A stretch of DNA of 64,000 nucleotides from an uncultured Eubacterium sp. (GTDB taxonomy: Bacteria; Bacillota; Clostridia; Lachnospirales; Lachnospiraceae), in the NCBI GenBank assembly GCA_934322085.1, contig CAKRGF010000005.1, positions 28,148 to 92,147 on the forward strand, given 5' to 3'. The notes beneath the pieces were generated by a model. The model ran no database searches. It had not been told where the DNA came from and saw nothing but the letters and a program-made list of their open reading frames with translations. Position 1 is the stretch's first letter, and each line of letters begins with the position of its first letter. Of the stretch, positions 55,125 through 63,228 are shown in pieces. A program made the position numbers and the translations under genes.

Positions 55125-55373
55125 ATGTTACATCCATCGTACACAGATCTTATGAATATTGCAAACAGTGAAGTCGAGCAGGGAGAACAGCCTGTTGTAA
55201 ACAGTCGTTATTCCATTGTGCTGGCAACTGCGAAACGCGCTAGGCAGATTATTGCCGGCTCAGAGCCTTTAACGGAACACAATGACTGTCCGAAAGCTCT
55301 TTCCATTGCCATTGATGAATTATCTTCGGGTGCCATTAAAATTGACGCTGAAGATGATGATGCAGAAGAGTAG
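55125..55373 (+). CDS. rpoZ: RNA polymerase omega subunit
   Basis: An 82-residue subunit that aids folding and assembly of RNA polymerase beta-prime. Visible are HPSYTDLMNIA, the conserved RYSIVLATAKRARQI core and an acidic end. AAAGGAG precedes ATG 55125; the earlier start at 55074 would run back into lepB and is not supported. It ends the operon at a strong terminator. Confidence 0.93.
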   Translation: MLHPSYTDLMNIANSEVEQGEQPVVNSRYSIVLATAKRARQIIAGSEPLTEHNDCPKALSIAIDELSSGAIKIDAEDDDAEE

Positions 55374-55392
55374 ATAGAAATAGTGTATAAGC

Positions 55393-55435
55393 AGAAACGA
55401 TTTGTTATGTTAAATTCAAATCGTTTCTTTTTTTT
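55393..55435 (+). terminator. Rho-independent terminator of rpoZ operon
   Basis: A perfect 12-bp stem AGAAACGATTTG/CAAATCGTTTCT (55393-55404, 55417-55428) followed by a long T run. Confidence 0.95.
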
Positions 55436-55446
55436 GAAAATAGTCA

Positions 55447-55475
55447 TTGACAAACATCTGTTCGGATGATATATT
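55447..55475 (+). promoter_or_regulatory. Promoter of the YneA-like gene
   Basis: Perfect TTGACA, a 17-base spacer and TATATT. Two LexA-like boxes lie within and just after it. Confidence 0.75.
55451..55464 (+). promoter_or_regulatory. LexA-like (SOS) box 1
   Basis: CAAACATCTGTTCG, between the -35 and -10 boxes. It differs from the Gram-positive LexA consensus CGAAC-N4-GTTCG by one base in the left half. Confidence 0.65.
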
Positions 55476-55483
55476 ATATATAG

Positions 55484-55497
55484 CAAACAGACGTTCG
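55484..55497 (+). promoter_or_regulatory. LexA-like (SOS) box 2
   Basis: CAAACAGACGTTCG, over the expected start of transcription. It has the same single change from consensus as box 1; spacing between box centres is 33 bases, about three helical turns. Confidence 0.65.
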
Positions 55498-55530
55498 GAC
55501 TGTGTGTTCGATTGATAAGGAGTGACTATT

Positions 55531-55839
55531 ATGAGAAATTTATTACAATTACGTTTTACATTTATTCTTGTACCAGTGGTGATTTTATCCCTTGTTTTAT
55601 TGAGTGGACTGACCGGAAAGACTGCTTCAGCTGATATGAGTGGACAGCACACGATGAAGAGTTATGAAAATGTTTTAATTAAGTCTGGTGATACACTTTC
55701 TTCCCTTGCTGATACATATGCAGAGAAGTATTCTAACTTATCAAAGTCTGAATACGAAGAGGCTATTATTTCATTAAACAGTCTTTCTTCAGAAAGTATT
55801 CATGCCGGCGGTTATTTATTGCTGCCTAACTTTAAATAG
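55531..55839 (+). CDS. YneA-like LysM protein, probable SOS division inhibitor
   Basis: A 102-residue protein with one N-terminal membrane segment (about residues 8-28, ending TASA) and a C-terminal LysM peptidoglycan-binding domain (VLIKSGDTLSSLADTYAEKY ... GGYLLLPNF). Size and layout match YneA of Bacillus subtilis, which is LexA-controlled and delays division after DNA damage. The two LexA-like boxes at its promoter support that role. The sequence itself is not closely YneA, so this is inference. lexA is not adjacent. ATG 55531 has AAGGAG seven bases before. Confidence 0.72.
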   Translation: MRNLLQLRFTFILVPVVILSLVLLSGLTGKTASADMSGQHTMKSYENVLIKSGDTLSSLADTYAEKYSNLSKSEYEEAIISLNSLSSESIHAGGYLLLPNFK

Positions 55840-55886
55840 ACAAGGTATAAAAGTATTCGCACCTTTTTGAGTAAATCTATGCGTAA

Positions 55887-55914
55887 CTGACAATATTCTG
55901 TCAATTCATATTGA
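55887..55914 (+). promoter_or_regulatory. Possible promoter and palindrome before the amidase
   Basis: CTGACA, a 16-base spacer and TATTGA. TGACA and TGTCA form a 5-bp inverted repeat at 55888-55903 inside it. Weak match. Confidence 0.35.
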
Positions 55915-55948
55915 TAAACTGTAGAAAAATGAAACAAAGAGGTGCCTT

Positions 55949-58159
55949 ATGAAAAAGTGTAACAAGTTTTATTATAGATTAACTTTCATTATTATATGTT
56001 TTGTGCTTGGCAGTGTTGCGATATCTGTTTCCGGCCCAAAGAGTTTAGCAAAAGCAAATGGTATCAAACTTTACTATAACGGCAAAACATATATCAATCG
56101 TTCAAAAAAAATGTCGGTTACCTATCAGAATAAAACAATCTCTAAAAAAGCATACCCAGCAGTTGTTATTAATAAAAACTATATGGCTGCCTATGATGAT
56201 GTATTTATGAAAGGTATGAATATTTCCTGCAAATACGACCATAAAGGGAAAATTCTTATCTTATCTGCGAATGGTATAACCTTGAAAATGCAGATTGGAA
56301 AAAAGACAGCTTATAAAAATGGGAAAAAAGTAAAATTAAAAGCAGCACCAGTTTCTGTTCGATTTGTTGCAAAGAAAAAGACAAAAATACTAATTCCAAT
56401 AAATTACGTTGCTAAAACACTACGTTTTTCTTATATAAAGTCAGGAACAACCATTCAGTTAGCTGCACCTTTGCAGCTTACATACGATGGGAAATTAACA
56501 TATTACACAGGGACCCAGGGAAATATTTACTATAACCATACAAAATATTCCCTTCATTCTATTCCTGTAGTTAAATTATCCGGAAGGATGTATCTGCCAG
56601 CCGAAGAGGTACTTTCTTCCATTATGGGTCTTACTTATTCTTATAATGAGACAACAAAAGAACTGATTGTCAATGATGCAGATTTAAATCAGACTTTACG
56701 AGCAGCACTTGACAGCAAACAGGCAAAATTGAATAACAAAACAATAACATTATCAGCTGCTCCGAAAATGATTTATTCGCATAAAACGAAACAAAATATT
56801 TTGTGTATACCAGCTGCCTCTATTTTAGGCCGTTTAAACTATACACGCAGCTGGAACAAAAAATTGTCTTGTTATTCCATTCAGAATAAGGAATTTTTTA
56901 GTTGGAGTACAAAAACTTCAACAGCACAGCAAACAAGTTCTACAACGAATTATTTGTACGCGTTCAAATCCTTTTACCAGGAGCAGAAGGGAACTGGTTC
57001 TATTTCTGTCCAGTTATCGGGCACAAATGAAGACATTATGAAAACAGCAACGGTAAAGCGTAATGGTAATGTGATTTCGATTTCACTGCCAAAATCTTCT
57101 TATTTATTAGGGAAAAAAAGTTTTAAACGGTTTGGTGAGATAATTCAGTCAATGAATATGACTACTAACGGGACAACAGTGACGCTTACCTTTACCTGTT
57201 ACAATACGGCAGATTTTTCTTATATTATTCACAATAAGATTTTAGAAATCAATATACTTCGCACGTATCAGGCAGGAGATGGAAGTGTAACAAATTACTC
57301 TTTATCAATTCCTCGTCCGAAGGACATCCACATCAATCAAGTTCGTAATCAGGATTTGTACTTGAACAAAAAATTTCAAATCATTATTCCGGGCGATTAT
57401 GTGTCCTATTATCAATCGAATCCGATTATCATTAATCATAGTTCAATTAAAAAGATTATGATTGCAAAAAGTGGACAAAATACAGTGATTACAGTTACGA
57501 CAGCGTCTTTGGTAGGATACAAAATTTATGAAAAGGGGAATTCCTTCAGTGTATTAATGGGACAGCCAAATAAAATCTTTAAGAATGTTTTAGTATTAGA
57601 TGCCGGTCACGGTGGTCACGATCCTGGTGCTCAAAATAAAGGAACTAATGAAAAAGATTTAACACACAAGATTATTTATACGCTGATGAAAGATAAATTT
57701 TCAGGAAATGCACCAGATACAAAAGTGTATTGGACTAGGACGACGGATACTTTTGTCACACTAGCAAAACGTGCTGCCTTTGCTAAATCTGTAAGTGCTG
57801 ATGCATTTATCAGTCTGCATATGAATTCTGCCGATAATAGAACTGCTAATGGAACAGAAGTTTATTATTCTGTATCGAATAACAAGACAAGTTTTAGTGG
57901 CATATCAAGTAAAGCCATGGCAAACTTATTCCGTAAACAGTTATTGTCAGATTTAAAAACAACAAATCGTGGCACAAAAACAGCTGCTTATTATGTATTA
58001 AAACATAATACGGTACCGGCTATTTTAATTGAACTTGGTTTTATTTCTGGAAACGGCGATTATTCCAAATTAACAAATACTACTTTTCAGAAAAAGGCAG
58101 CAAATTCTATTTATAAGAGTATTCAGGCAATGTTCCAAACCTATCCTACCGGTCGGTAG
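55949..58159 (+). CDS. Exported N-acetylmuramoyl-L-alanine amidase
   Basis: Cuts the bond between muramic acid and the peptide in peptidoglycan. The 736-residue protein has a signal peptide or anchor (about residues 9-34). A long N-terminal region (40-260) is built of copper-amine-oxidase-N-like stalk modules, and an AMIN-like beta region (about 340-530) follows. The C-terminal amidase_3 domain has zinc ligands H554 (LDAGHGGHD), E568 (NEKDL) and H624 (SLHMNSA), and catalytic E695 (LIELGF). All active residues are present. It is expected to act in daughter cell separation or wall turnover. A perfect palindrome covers its stop codon. Confidence 0.92.
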   Translation: MKKCNKFYYRLTFIIICFVLGSVAISVSGPKSLAKANGIKLYYNGKTYINRSKKMSVTYQNKTISKKAYPAVVINKNYMAAYDDVFMKGMNISCKYDHKGKILILSANGITLKMQIGKKTAYKNGKKVKLKAAPVSVRFVAKKKTKILIPINYVAKTLRFSYIKSGTTIQLAAPLQLTYDGKLTYYTGTQGNIYYNHTKYSLHSIPVVKLSGRMYLPAEEVLSSIMGLTYSYNETTKELIVNDADLNQTLRAALDSKQAKLNNKTITLSAAPKMIYSHKTKQNILCIPAASILGRLNYTRSWNKKLSCYSIQNKEFFSWSTKTSTAQQTSSTTNYLYAFKSFYQEQKGTGSISVQLSGTNEDIMKTATVKRNGNVISISLPKSSYLLGKKSFKRFGEIIQSMNMTTNGTTVTLTFTCYNTADFSYIIHNKILEINILRTYQAGDGSVTNYSLSIPRPKDIHINQVRNQDLYLNKKFQIIIPGDYVSYYQSNPIIINHSSIKKIMIAKSGQNTVITVTTASLVGYKIYEKGNSFSVLMGQPNKIFKNVLVLDAGHGGHDPGAQNKGTNEKDLTHKIIYTLMKDKFSGNAPDTKVYWTRTTDTFVTLAKRAAFAKSVSADAFISLHMNSADNRTANGTEVYYSVSNNKTSFSGISSKAMANLFRKQLLSDLKTTNRGTKTAAYYVLKHNTVPAILIELGFISGNGDYSKLTNTTFQKKAANSIYKSIQAMFQTYPTGR

Positions 58160-58164
58160 GATAG
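58141..58164. terminator. Perfect palindrome at the amidase stop
   Basis: An 11-bp perfect inverted repeat, CTATCCTACCG then GT then CGGTAGGATAG, ending 4 bases before the opposing recombinase stop. There is no T run on either strand. It may act as a weak bidirectional terminator. Confidence 0.5.
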
Positions 58165-58167
58165 AGG

Positions 58168-59229
58168 CTAAGACTCCCGTAAATGAACTGCTGAAGCTGC
58201 CCTTCGTTTTCTGTCGTCTTCTAATGCCGCGTAATGCTTTCTGGTTGTATTTACATCATTATGGCCTAATACTTCAGCAACCAGATAAATATCACCTGTT
58301 TCCCGGTATAAATTGGTACCGTATGTGCTTCGCAGCTTATGAGGCGTAATATGCTTTAATGTCGTAACATGCTTTGCGCAATCTGAAACTAAATTTTCTA
58401 TTGATTTTACACAGATACGACGCTTCTGAACAGACAGAAACAAAGCATGTTCATGACCTTCCTTTGTTGTAAGTGTCATTCGTTCTGCATAGTAATCATA
58501 TAAAGCTTCTGCAACTTCATCACCAAAGTATACAAAATCCTCTTTACCACCTTTTCGTATTACCTTAATCCGGTTGTTATTAAAATCAACGTCCTCAATA
58601 TCCAATCCGACACACTCAGACACACGGATTCCTGTACCAAGCAGAAGAGTAAATAATGCAAGATTTCGTGTTTTGTTCTTCTCAAAATATACTTTTTTCA
58701 TCCCGGTCATTTCGTCTCCGCCATGTTCCACATAATCCAGAAGATTTGCAGTTTCATCCGGGTCTAAGCGGATAATTTCTCGTTTATGTAATTTAGGCAT
58801 ATCAACAATTACAGTAGGATTACTATGGATATACTCACGTTTATAGTAATAAGCATAAAAACTTCGTAACGTCGCCAATTTTCGATGAATTCCCTGTTCT
58901 TTATTGGTGTGAATTACACCATCTGCATCTTTATAATATTTTAAATATTCTAAATATTCCTCAATATCAACCGGCTGCAATTGTTCTAAATCCTTTAAGG
59001 AAATGTCTTTAATGGAATCTTTTTTTGCAATCATCGGATTGTTTATCTGCAAAAACTGAAAAAAAAGACGAATATCATATACATAAGATATTCTGGTTTT
59101 TGCAGATGTATTTGGCTCAATGGCACGAAAAAAATCTTTTGTAAAATCCGGAAGTGTCTGTAAGACACTGCGTAGTTTTAATGTGTTTTCACGGCTTGTC
59201 TGCTCATGATAAGTGATTTTCTTATCCAT
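58168..59229 (-). CDS. Tyrosine recombinase (XerC/XerD-like)
   Basis: A 353-residue site-specific recombinase with a SAM-like N-terminal DNA-binding domain and the catalytic set R202 (TGIRVSE), H297-x2-R300 (PHKLRSTYG), H323 (LGHNDVNTT) and Y333 (RKHYAAL). It may resolve chromosome dimers with FtsK, as XerCD does, or be a stand-alone relative. It is slightly longer than XerD (about 300). No attachment repeats or phage genes flank it, so an integrase role is unlikely. ATG 59229 follows GGGAGG. Confidence 0.88.
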   Translation of the reverse strand: MDKKITYHEQTSRENTLKLRSVLQTLPDFTKDFFRAIEPNTSAKTRISYVYDIRLFFQFLQINNPMIAKKDSIKDISLKDLEQLQPVDIEEYLEYLKYYKDADGVIHTNKEQGIHRKLATLRSFYAYYYKREYIHSNPTVIVDMPKLHKREIIRLDPDETANLLDYVEHGGDEMTGMKKVYFEKNKTRNLALFTLLLGTGIRVSECVGLDIEDVDFNNNRIKVIRKGGKEDFVYFGDEVAEALYDYYAERMTLTTKEGHEHALFLSVQKRRICVKSIENLVSDCAKHVTTLKHITPHKLRSTYGTNLYRETGDIYLVAEVLGHNDVNTTRKHYAALEDDRKRRAASAVHLRES

Positions 59230-59320
59230 AAACTTAAACCTCCCAAATCTAAATGTATCCATTGGTTTATACTAAAATTATAGCAAATAAGCGTTTTCTC
59301 GTCAAGTCTTTTCGAAAAAC

Positions 59321-59349
59321 TGGAGTTTGGCGAATAGAGTCAAACTCCA
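59321..59349 (-). terminator. Second hairpin after blaI
   Basis: TGGAGTTTG and CAAACTCCA form a perfect 9-bp stem; read on the minus strand it ends in GTTTTTC. Confidence 0.6.
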
Positions 59350-59357
59350 AAAATAAA

Positions 59358-59390
59358 CTCGCACCCTATCTGTTCTTTTCCGGATGCGAG
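59358..59390 (-). terminator. Terminator of blaI
   Basis: CTCGCA and TGCGAG arms with a further CC/GG pair, followed on the minus strand by TTTATTTTT. It lies 6 bases after the blaI stop. Confidence 0.7.
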
Positions 59391-59395
59391 CTATT

Positions 59396-59776
59396 TTATT
59401 CATTGAAATGCAGGATTCGTTTTAATTCCATAGTCTCTTCTAACGAAAGCTTCCGATTTCCTAAATAGTCATTGATGAATGTACTCAAGGAACCGTTATA
59501 CATTTTATTAAGCAATGCCTTTGTTTCAATGTCCTGAATTTCTTTTTTTGAAACCTTAGCACTGCACAAAAATCCTGGATCCTCGCGCTGAATGGCTCCC
59601 TTGTTGATGAGTCGCTTGATTACTGTATACGTTGTGTTTTTTTCCCATCCAATATATTCTTTAATAATTTTGGAAATGTCTTTAGCAGCTAGTACTTTAT
59701 TGGACCACAATAATTCCATGACATTTAATTCCCCTTCATGCAATCGCATTTCCTTATCCGCCGAACTCTTACTCAT
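59396..59776 (-). CDS. BlaI/MecI-family transcriptional repressor
   Basis: A 126-residue winged-helix repressor. The family pattern is clear: LHEGELNVMELLWSNKVLAAKDI, NTTYTVIKRLINKGAIQRE and a C-terminal dimerisation helix (SLSTFINDYL ... LEETMELKRIL). BlaI repressors bind TACA-N-TGTA palindromes and are removed by the BlaR1 sensor protease. Neither BlaR1 nor a beta-lactamase is next to it. A matching palindrome lies 43 bases upstream of its start, so autorepression is likely. Targets unknown. Confidence 0.88.
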   Translation of the reverse strand: MSKSSADKEMRLHEGELNVMELLWSNKVLAAKDISKIIKEYIGWEKNTTYTVIKRLINKGAIQREDPGFLCSAKVSKKEIQDIETKALLNKMYNGSLSTFINDYLGNRKLSLEETMELKRILHFNE

Positions 59777-59818
59777 AAAAACAAATCCTCCTCAAAATCA
59801 GTAGCAAAAATTACATTA

Positions 59819-59832
59819 TCTACATTTGTAGA
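59819..59832 (-). promoter_or_regulatory. BlaI operator candidate
   Basis: TCTACA-TT-TGTAGA, a 6-bp inverted repeat that contains the TACA...TGTA core of BlaI/MecI sites, in the leader of the BlaI-type gene. Confidence 0.65.
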
Positions 59833-59912
59833 CGAAAGAAACTACAATAATAGAATACTCCCCCTAAAGATTCTACAAGCTGTTACTTCACGAACATTTG
59901 CCAAGTAACTAA

Positions 59913-59942
59913 ATTCTACACCTATAGTAATGCAATTGTCAA
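59913..59942 (-). promoter_or_regulatory. Possible promoter of blaI
   Basis: On the minus strand TTGACA, an 18-base spacer and TAGAAT, giving a leader of about 130 bases. The BlaI operator lies within that leader. Confidence 0.5.
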
Positions 59943-59962
59943 GCAGTATTTCTACTAAAAAA

Positions 59963-60895
59963 TCACGAATTTTCGATGGTTTTTAACAATTCTACAAAAT
60001 ATTGTGGGAGCGGTGATTCGACCTCTATATATTGATTTGTAACAGGGTGTTGAAACCCTAAAATTTTTGCATGAAGAGTCTGGCCCTGTAGCTTTTCAAA
60101 CATTTTTTGTGGTTTTGGACCATATAATTCATCCCCAAGCAGTGGGTGCATAATGGATGCCATATGCACACGAATCTGATGCGTGCGTCCTGTTTCAAGC
60201 TGACATTCAATATAATTGAATTTATTGTTCAGATGAGAAAGAACACGATAATGTGTCACCGCCCTCTTCCCCTTCTCTGGAGGAACAACGGCCATCTTTT
60301 TACGATGAACGGGATGTCTTCCAATCGGTTTGTCAATTGTTCCTGTTTCCTCCTGCAAATTATGATATACAATAGCTTCATACTTTCTTGTAATGGAATG
60401 AACCTGCAGTTGTTTTGCTAATGACTGGTGGGCAATATCGTTTTTACAGGCAATGATTGCACCCGTTGTATCCATATCAATTCGATGTACGATTCCCGGT
60501 CGTAATACGCCGTTTATTCCCGATAAGTTGCCTTTACAGTGATACAGTAACCCATTCACCAATGTATGGCTCATATGCCCCGCAGAAGGATGTACAACCA
60601 TTCCTTTCGGCTTATCAATAACAATGACATCATTATCTTCATATAATATGTCTAAATCCATTTTCTCCGGTTTAATTTCCAGTTTCTTTGGTGCTGGAAT
60701 TTCAATTATAATTTTATCACGAAAAGAAACGGGATATTTCACCTTTGTGATGCCATTCCCGTTCACTGTAACTTTTTCATTTTTTATTAATTTCTGAATA
60801 AAGGAACGCGAATATTCCATCTGTTCAGCCAAAAATTGGTCAATCCGGCGTTCCTCTTTTGTTTCTACGTCAAATGTTAATTTTTCTTCTTCCAC
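59963..60895 (-). CDS. rluD: Ribosomal large-subunit pseudouridine synthase, RluA/RluD family
   Basis: A 310-residue enzyme with an N-terminal S4 domain (RIDQFLAEQMEYSRSFIQKLI) and the RluA-family catalytic motif GIVHRIDMDTTGAIIACKN. RTHQIRVHMASIMHPLLGDELYG closes the site. In Firmicutes the gene after lspA is this RluD type, acting on 23S rRNA. It starts at GTG 60895 with AAGGAAG before it, inside the 3' end of lspA (19-base overlap). Confidence 0.92.
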   Translation of the reverse strand: MEEEKLTFDVETKEERRIDQFLAEQMEYSRSFIQKLIKNEKVTVNGNGITKVKYPVSFRDKIIIEIPAPKKLEIKPEKMDLDILYEDNDVIVIDKPKGMVVHPSAGHMSHTLVNGLLYHCKGNLSGINGVLRPGIVHRIDMDTTGAIIACKNDIAHQSLAKQLQVHSITRKYEAIVYHNLQEETGTIDKPIGRHPVHRKKMAVVPPEKGKRAVTHYRVLSHLNNKFNYIECQLETGRTHQIRVHMASIMHPLLGDELYGPKPQKMFEKLQGQTLHAKILGFQHPVTNQYIEVESPLPQYFVELLKTIENS

Positions 60896-61383
60896 AAAAA
60901 ATCTTCTTCCTTATATCGAAATAGTAAGCAATAAATTAATAAAACAGCCGCAATACAAACATAGCAGTCTGCTACATTAAATACTGGGAAATTGATTGCT
61001 TTTATATACAAAAAGTCAACTACATAGTGCCACATCATACGGTCAATAAAATTACCTATTGCACCGGCTGCCAGAAGTATTATGGTAAACCGGAGCAGCA
61101 GAAACTTCTTTTGTACCGGTATTCTGCTGTAAAAGTATACCATTGCACCAAGAACTACAACGGTAATAACGGCAAAAAACCATATAGCATTCGGGAAAAT
61201 TCCCCATGCCGCACCCGGATTTTCTAAATAGTGTAATGATATCACCCCGGGAATTATGGTAATATCATCCTGCCTTAAAGAAGTAATCGCAAAATTTTTG
61301 GTTATGCGGTCTCCGAAAATAAGCAAAATGAATATAAGTGCAAATACTGCATGATGTATTACTTGTTTTTTATTCTGAATCAT
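60877..61383 (-). CDS. lspA: Lipoprotein signal peptidase
   Basis: Aspartic membrane protease that cuts prolipoproteins before the lipid-bearing Cys. A 168-residue protein with four membrane segments and the two catalytic Asp regions: GNFIDRMMWHYVVDFL and FNVADCYVC. It overlaps rluD downstream and shares a TAATG with the small gene upstream. It would process the lipoprotein encoded at 19.5 kb. Confidence 0.95.
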   Translation of the reverse strand: MIQNKKQVIHHAVFALIFILLIFGDRITKNFAITSLRQDDITIIPGVISLHYLENPGAAWGIFPNAIWFFAVITVVVLGAMVYFYSRIPVQKKFLLLRFTIILLAAGAIGNFIDRMMWHYVVDFLYIKAINFPVFNVADCYVCIAAVLLIYCLLFRYKEEDFLWKKKN

Positions 61384-61565
61384 TAAAAATCATCTACCGA
61401 ACCAAGAAACTCAAAAGGGTCTTCGTCCTTTCCTTTCTTTTTCTTATTCTTCTTACCTAAATTAATATTCTGCAGTAACGAATCCAAAGATGGAGTCCCC
61501 TTTTCCCGCTTGTCCTCTTCCGGTTCAAGAGAAAGCATTTCCTGATTGGAATCAGAAGCTGCCAT
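61383..61565 (-). CDS. Small charged protein of the divIVA-lspA cluster (60 aa)
   Basis: Not recognised. It is a 60-residue soluble protein with an acidic start, a central SLDSLLQNINL helix, a Lys cluster (GKKNKKKKGKDED) and an acidic, aromatic end (PFEFLGSVDDF). Its stop overlaps the lspA start, and it lies 15 bases after divIVA, so it is packed like a true gene. The ribosome site is weak, so it may rely on translational coupling. Possible adaptor peptide of the division cluster; no evidence for that beyond position. Confidence 0.55.
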   Translation of the reverse strand: MAASDSNQEMLSLEPEEDKREKGTPSLDSLLQNINLGKKNKKKKGKDEDPFEFLGSVDDF

Positions 61566-61580
61566 AGAACTTTCAACTGC

Positions 61581-62444
61581 CTAAAAAGGTTCTTTAACGA
61601 CCGCATCCACCGGATCTAATACAAGAGCATCCATTACTTCTTTGGTGTCCGCATCTTTTGGTTTTTGAATCTGATTTAAAGTATCACTTAAATCAATCGT
61701 ATCTGCAGTGAGAATATCCTCCTGCAGTTCTTCCTTTCGTTTTTTGCCTCGAATTTCTTTTTTTACGTCTGGAAGAACCATTGTTTCTGATAAATCTTTT
61801 GTTTTTTCGGGCTCCAAAGTATCAATTGAAAGTTCGGGTGTTTTTTCTGGTTCTTCCAGTTCCTGAACTTCCGGATTGTTATCCTTTGGCACCTCATTCA
61901 CTGTTTCTTTAATATCTGGCTGTTCTTTATCTAGTTTCTGTTCCGCAATCAAATTACCTTTTTCATTCTGGATTGCCTCAATCTCTGGTGAATATACATC
62001 AAAAGAATCACTGGTAATTAACTCTAACTGAGCCGAAGCAACCTGTTTTAACTGCATCTTGTACTGATTAAACTGCTGAACCAGAGAAAGACATTTCTCC
62101 TTTAATTTATCATACTCCTGCTCTGCCTCTGCAATAATTTTATCTGCTTTGGTATTCGCATCTTTTTCAATTGCTTCTGATTTTAACTGAGCAGCGTCCT
62201 TTGTTTCTTTTGCTGTTTTTTCAGCAAGAACTAATGCTTTCTGCATCGTATTTTCAATAGAGCGGTAATACTGTACCCCGTCATTTAAAGATTTTACACT
62301 TTTCTTTAATTCCAGGTTTTCATCATACAACTCTTTGTACTGCTCCATCACAAGTTCTAAATAATCATCCGTTTCATCCTTATCATAATACTTGCGTTTT
62401 TTTGGCTCCATCATTTTATTTTTCAAATCAAGTGGTGATAACAT
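61581..62444 (-). CDS. divIVA: DivIVA-domain cell division protein
   Basis: A 287-residue coiled-coil protein of the DivIVA/GpsB type, which senses curved membrane at poles and septa and recruits division and wall enzymes. The N-terminal domain (MLSPLDLKNKMMEPKKRKYY, DETDDYLELVMEQYKELYDENLELKK) is followed by a long coiled coil to about 150. An acidic, disordered tail with a basic patch (KKEIRGKKRKEE) comes next. It is preceded by ylmH and sepF as in other Firmicutes. AAGGAG precedes the ATG. Confidence 0.9.
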   Translation of the reverse strand: MLSPLDLKNKMMEPKKRKYYDKDETDDYLELVMEQYKELYDENLELKKSVKSLNDGVQYYRSIENTMQKALVLAEKTAKETKDAAQLKSEAIEKDANTKADKIIAEAEQEYDKLKEKCLSLVQQFNQYKMQLKQVASAQLELITSDSFDVYSPEIEAIQNEKGNLIAEQKLDKEQPDIKETVNEVPKDNNPEVQELEEPEKTPELSIDTLEPEKTKDLSETMVLPDVKKEIRGKKRKEELQEDILTADTIDLSDTLNQIQKPKDADTKEVMDALVLDPVDAVVKEPF

Positions 62445-62458
62445 GAACCTTCATCTCC

Positions 62459-63226
62459 TTATCGGTATTGATATATAGTAATTTTTTGTTTTCCTTTTTT
62501 AGTAATATCTCCTTCATCAAAGGTAAGCCGATATTTACCGTGACCCCGAATCGAAAAGATAGAATCACTTGGACATCGATAACTGTTTGATGTTTTCTCC
62601 TCACTGTTTATAAATACTCTGCCCTGTGTAATCAGTTCATTCGCCTTCGTTCGCGAAGATCCAATCATAGCGGCAACTACATTATCCAAACGAGCCGAAG
62701 CAACCGTTTGTCTGTGTATCTCATACTGTCTTGCTGGAATCTCTTCTAGTTCAGAAATTTCGCGGCATTCTATCGTGGTATGTTTTACCTGATATAAATT
62801 TGAGAGTATAAACTCTTTTAATTCTGCTGTACAAAAAAGGTATGCTGCCTTTTCACAAATCCGGATATCACCAATGGTGGAACGAGAAATTCCAAGATTC
62901 AATACAGCTCCCAGATAATCTCTATGTGTTAAAGTGTCTGCATACTTTTCATGAACCGGGGAAATACGAATACAGCAAATTGGGAAAGCTGTATAATCGG
63001 TATCTACAAAATCAGCCGGAAAAAAACCGGCCATTTTGGAATCACAATCTTTATGACCACCCCACATACGAATCACAACCGATGGAAACATCTTTTTATT
63101 GTGCAATAAAGAAGACATCTCACCTGTTGTAAGAAACTCCGTAAAAGTGGGATAATCACTATAAAGGGTTCGATGATATATGTCCTGAACATGCTGCAAA
63201 AAGAAATGTTCCTGCTTTGTTCCCAT
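62459..63226 (-). CDS. ylmH: S4-domain RNA-binding protein YlmH
   Basis: A 255-residue protein of the YlmH family, lying in the division cluster; the Bacillus protein is reported to help rescue stalled ribosomes. The C-terminal S4 domain is clear (ASARLDNVVAAMIGSSRTKANELI ... VFINSEEKTSNSYRC). The N-terminal part has GGHKDCDSKMAGFFP and LTHRDYLGAVLNLGISRSTIGDI, typical of the family. It follows sepF after two bases. Confidence 0.92.
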   Translation of the reverse strand: MGTKQEHFFLQHVQDIYHRTLYSDYPTFTEFLTTGEMSSLLHNKKMFPSVVIRMWGGHKDCDSKMAGFFPADFVDTDYTAFPICCIRISPVHEKYADTLTHRDYLGAVLNLGISRSTIGDIRICEKAAYLFCTAELKEFILSNLYQVKHTTIECREISELEEIPARQYEIHRQTVASARLDNVVAAMIGSSRTKANELITQGRVFINSEEKTSNSYRCPSDSIFSIRGHGKYRLTFDEGDITKKGKQKITIYQYR

Positions 63227-63228
63227 GA

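Noticed and set aside
58168..59229. Tyrosine recombinase as the integrase of a mobile element
   Set aside because: No attachment-site repeats, phage or conjugation genes, or tRNA lie around it; neighbours are housekeeping genes.
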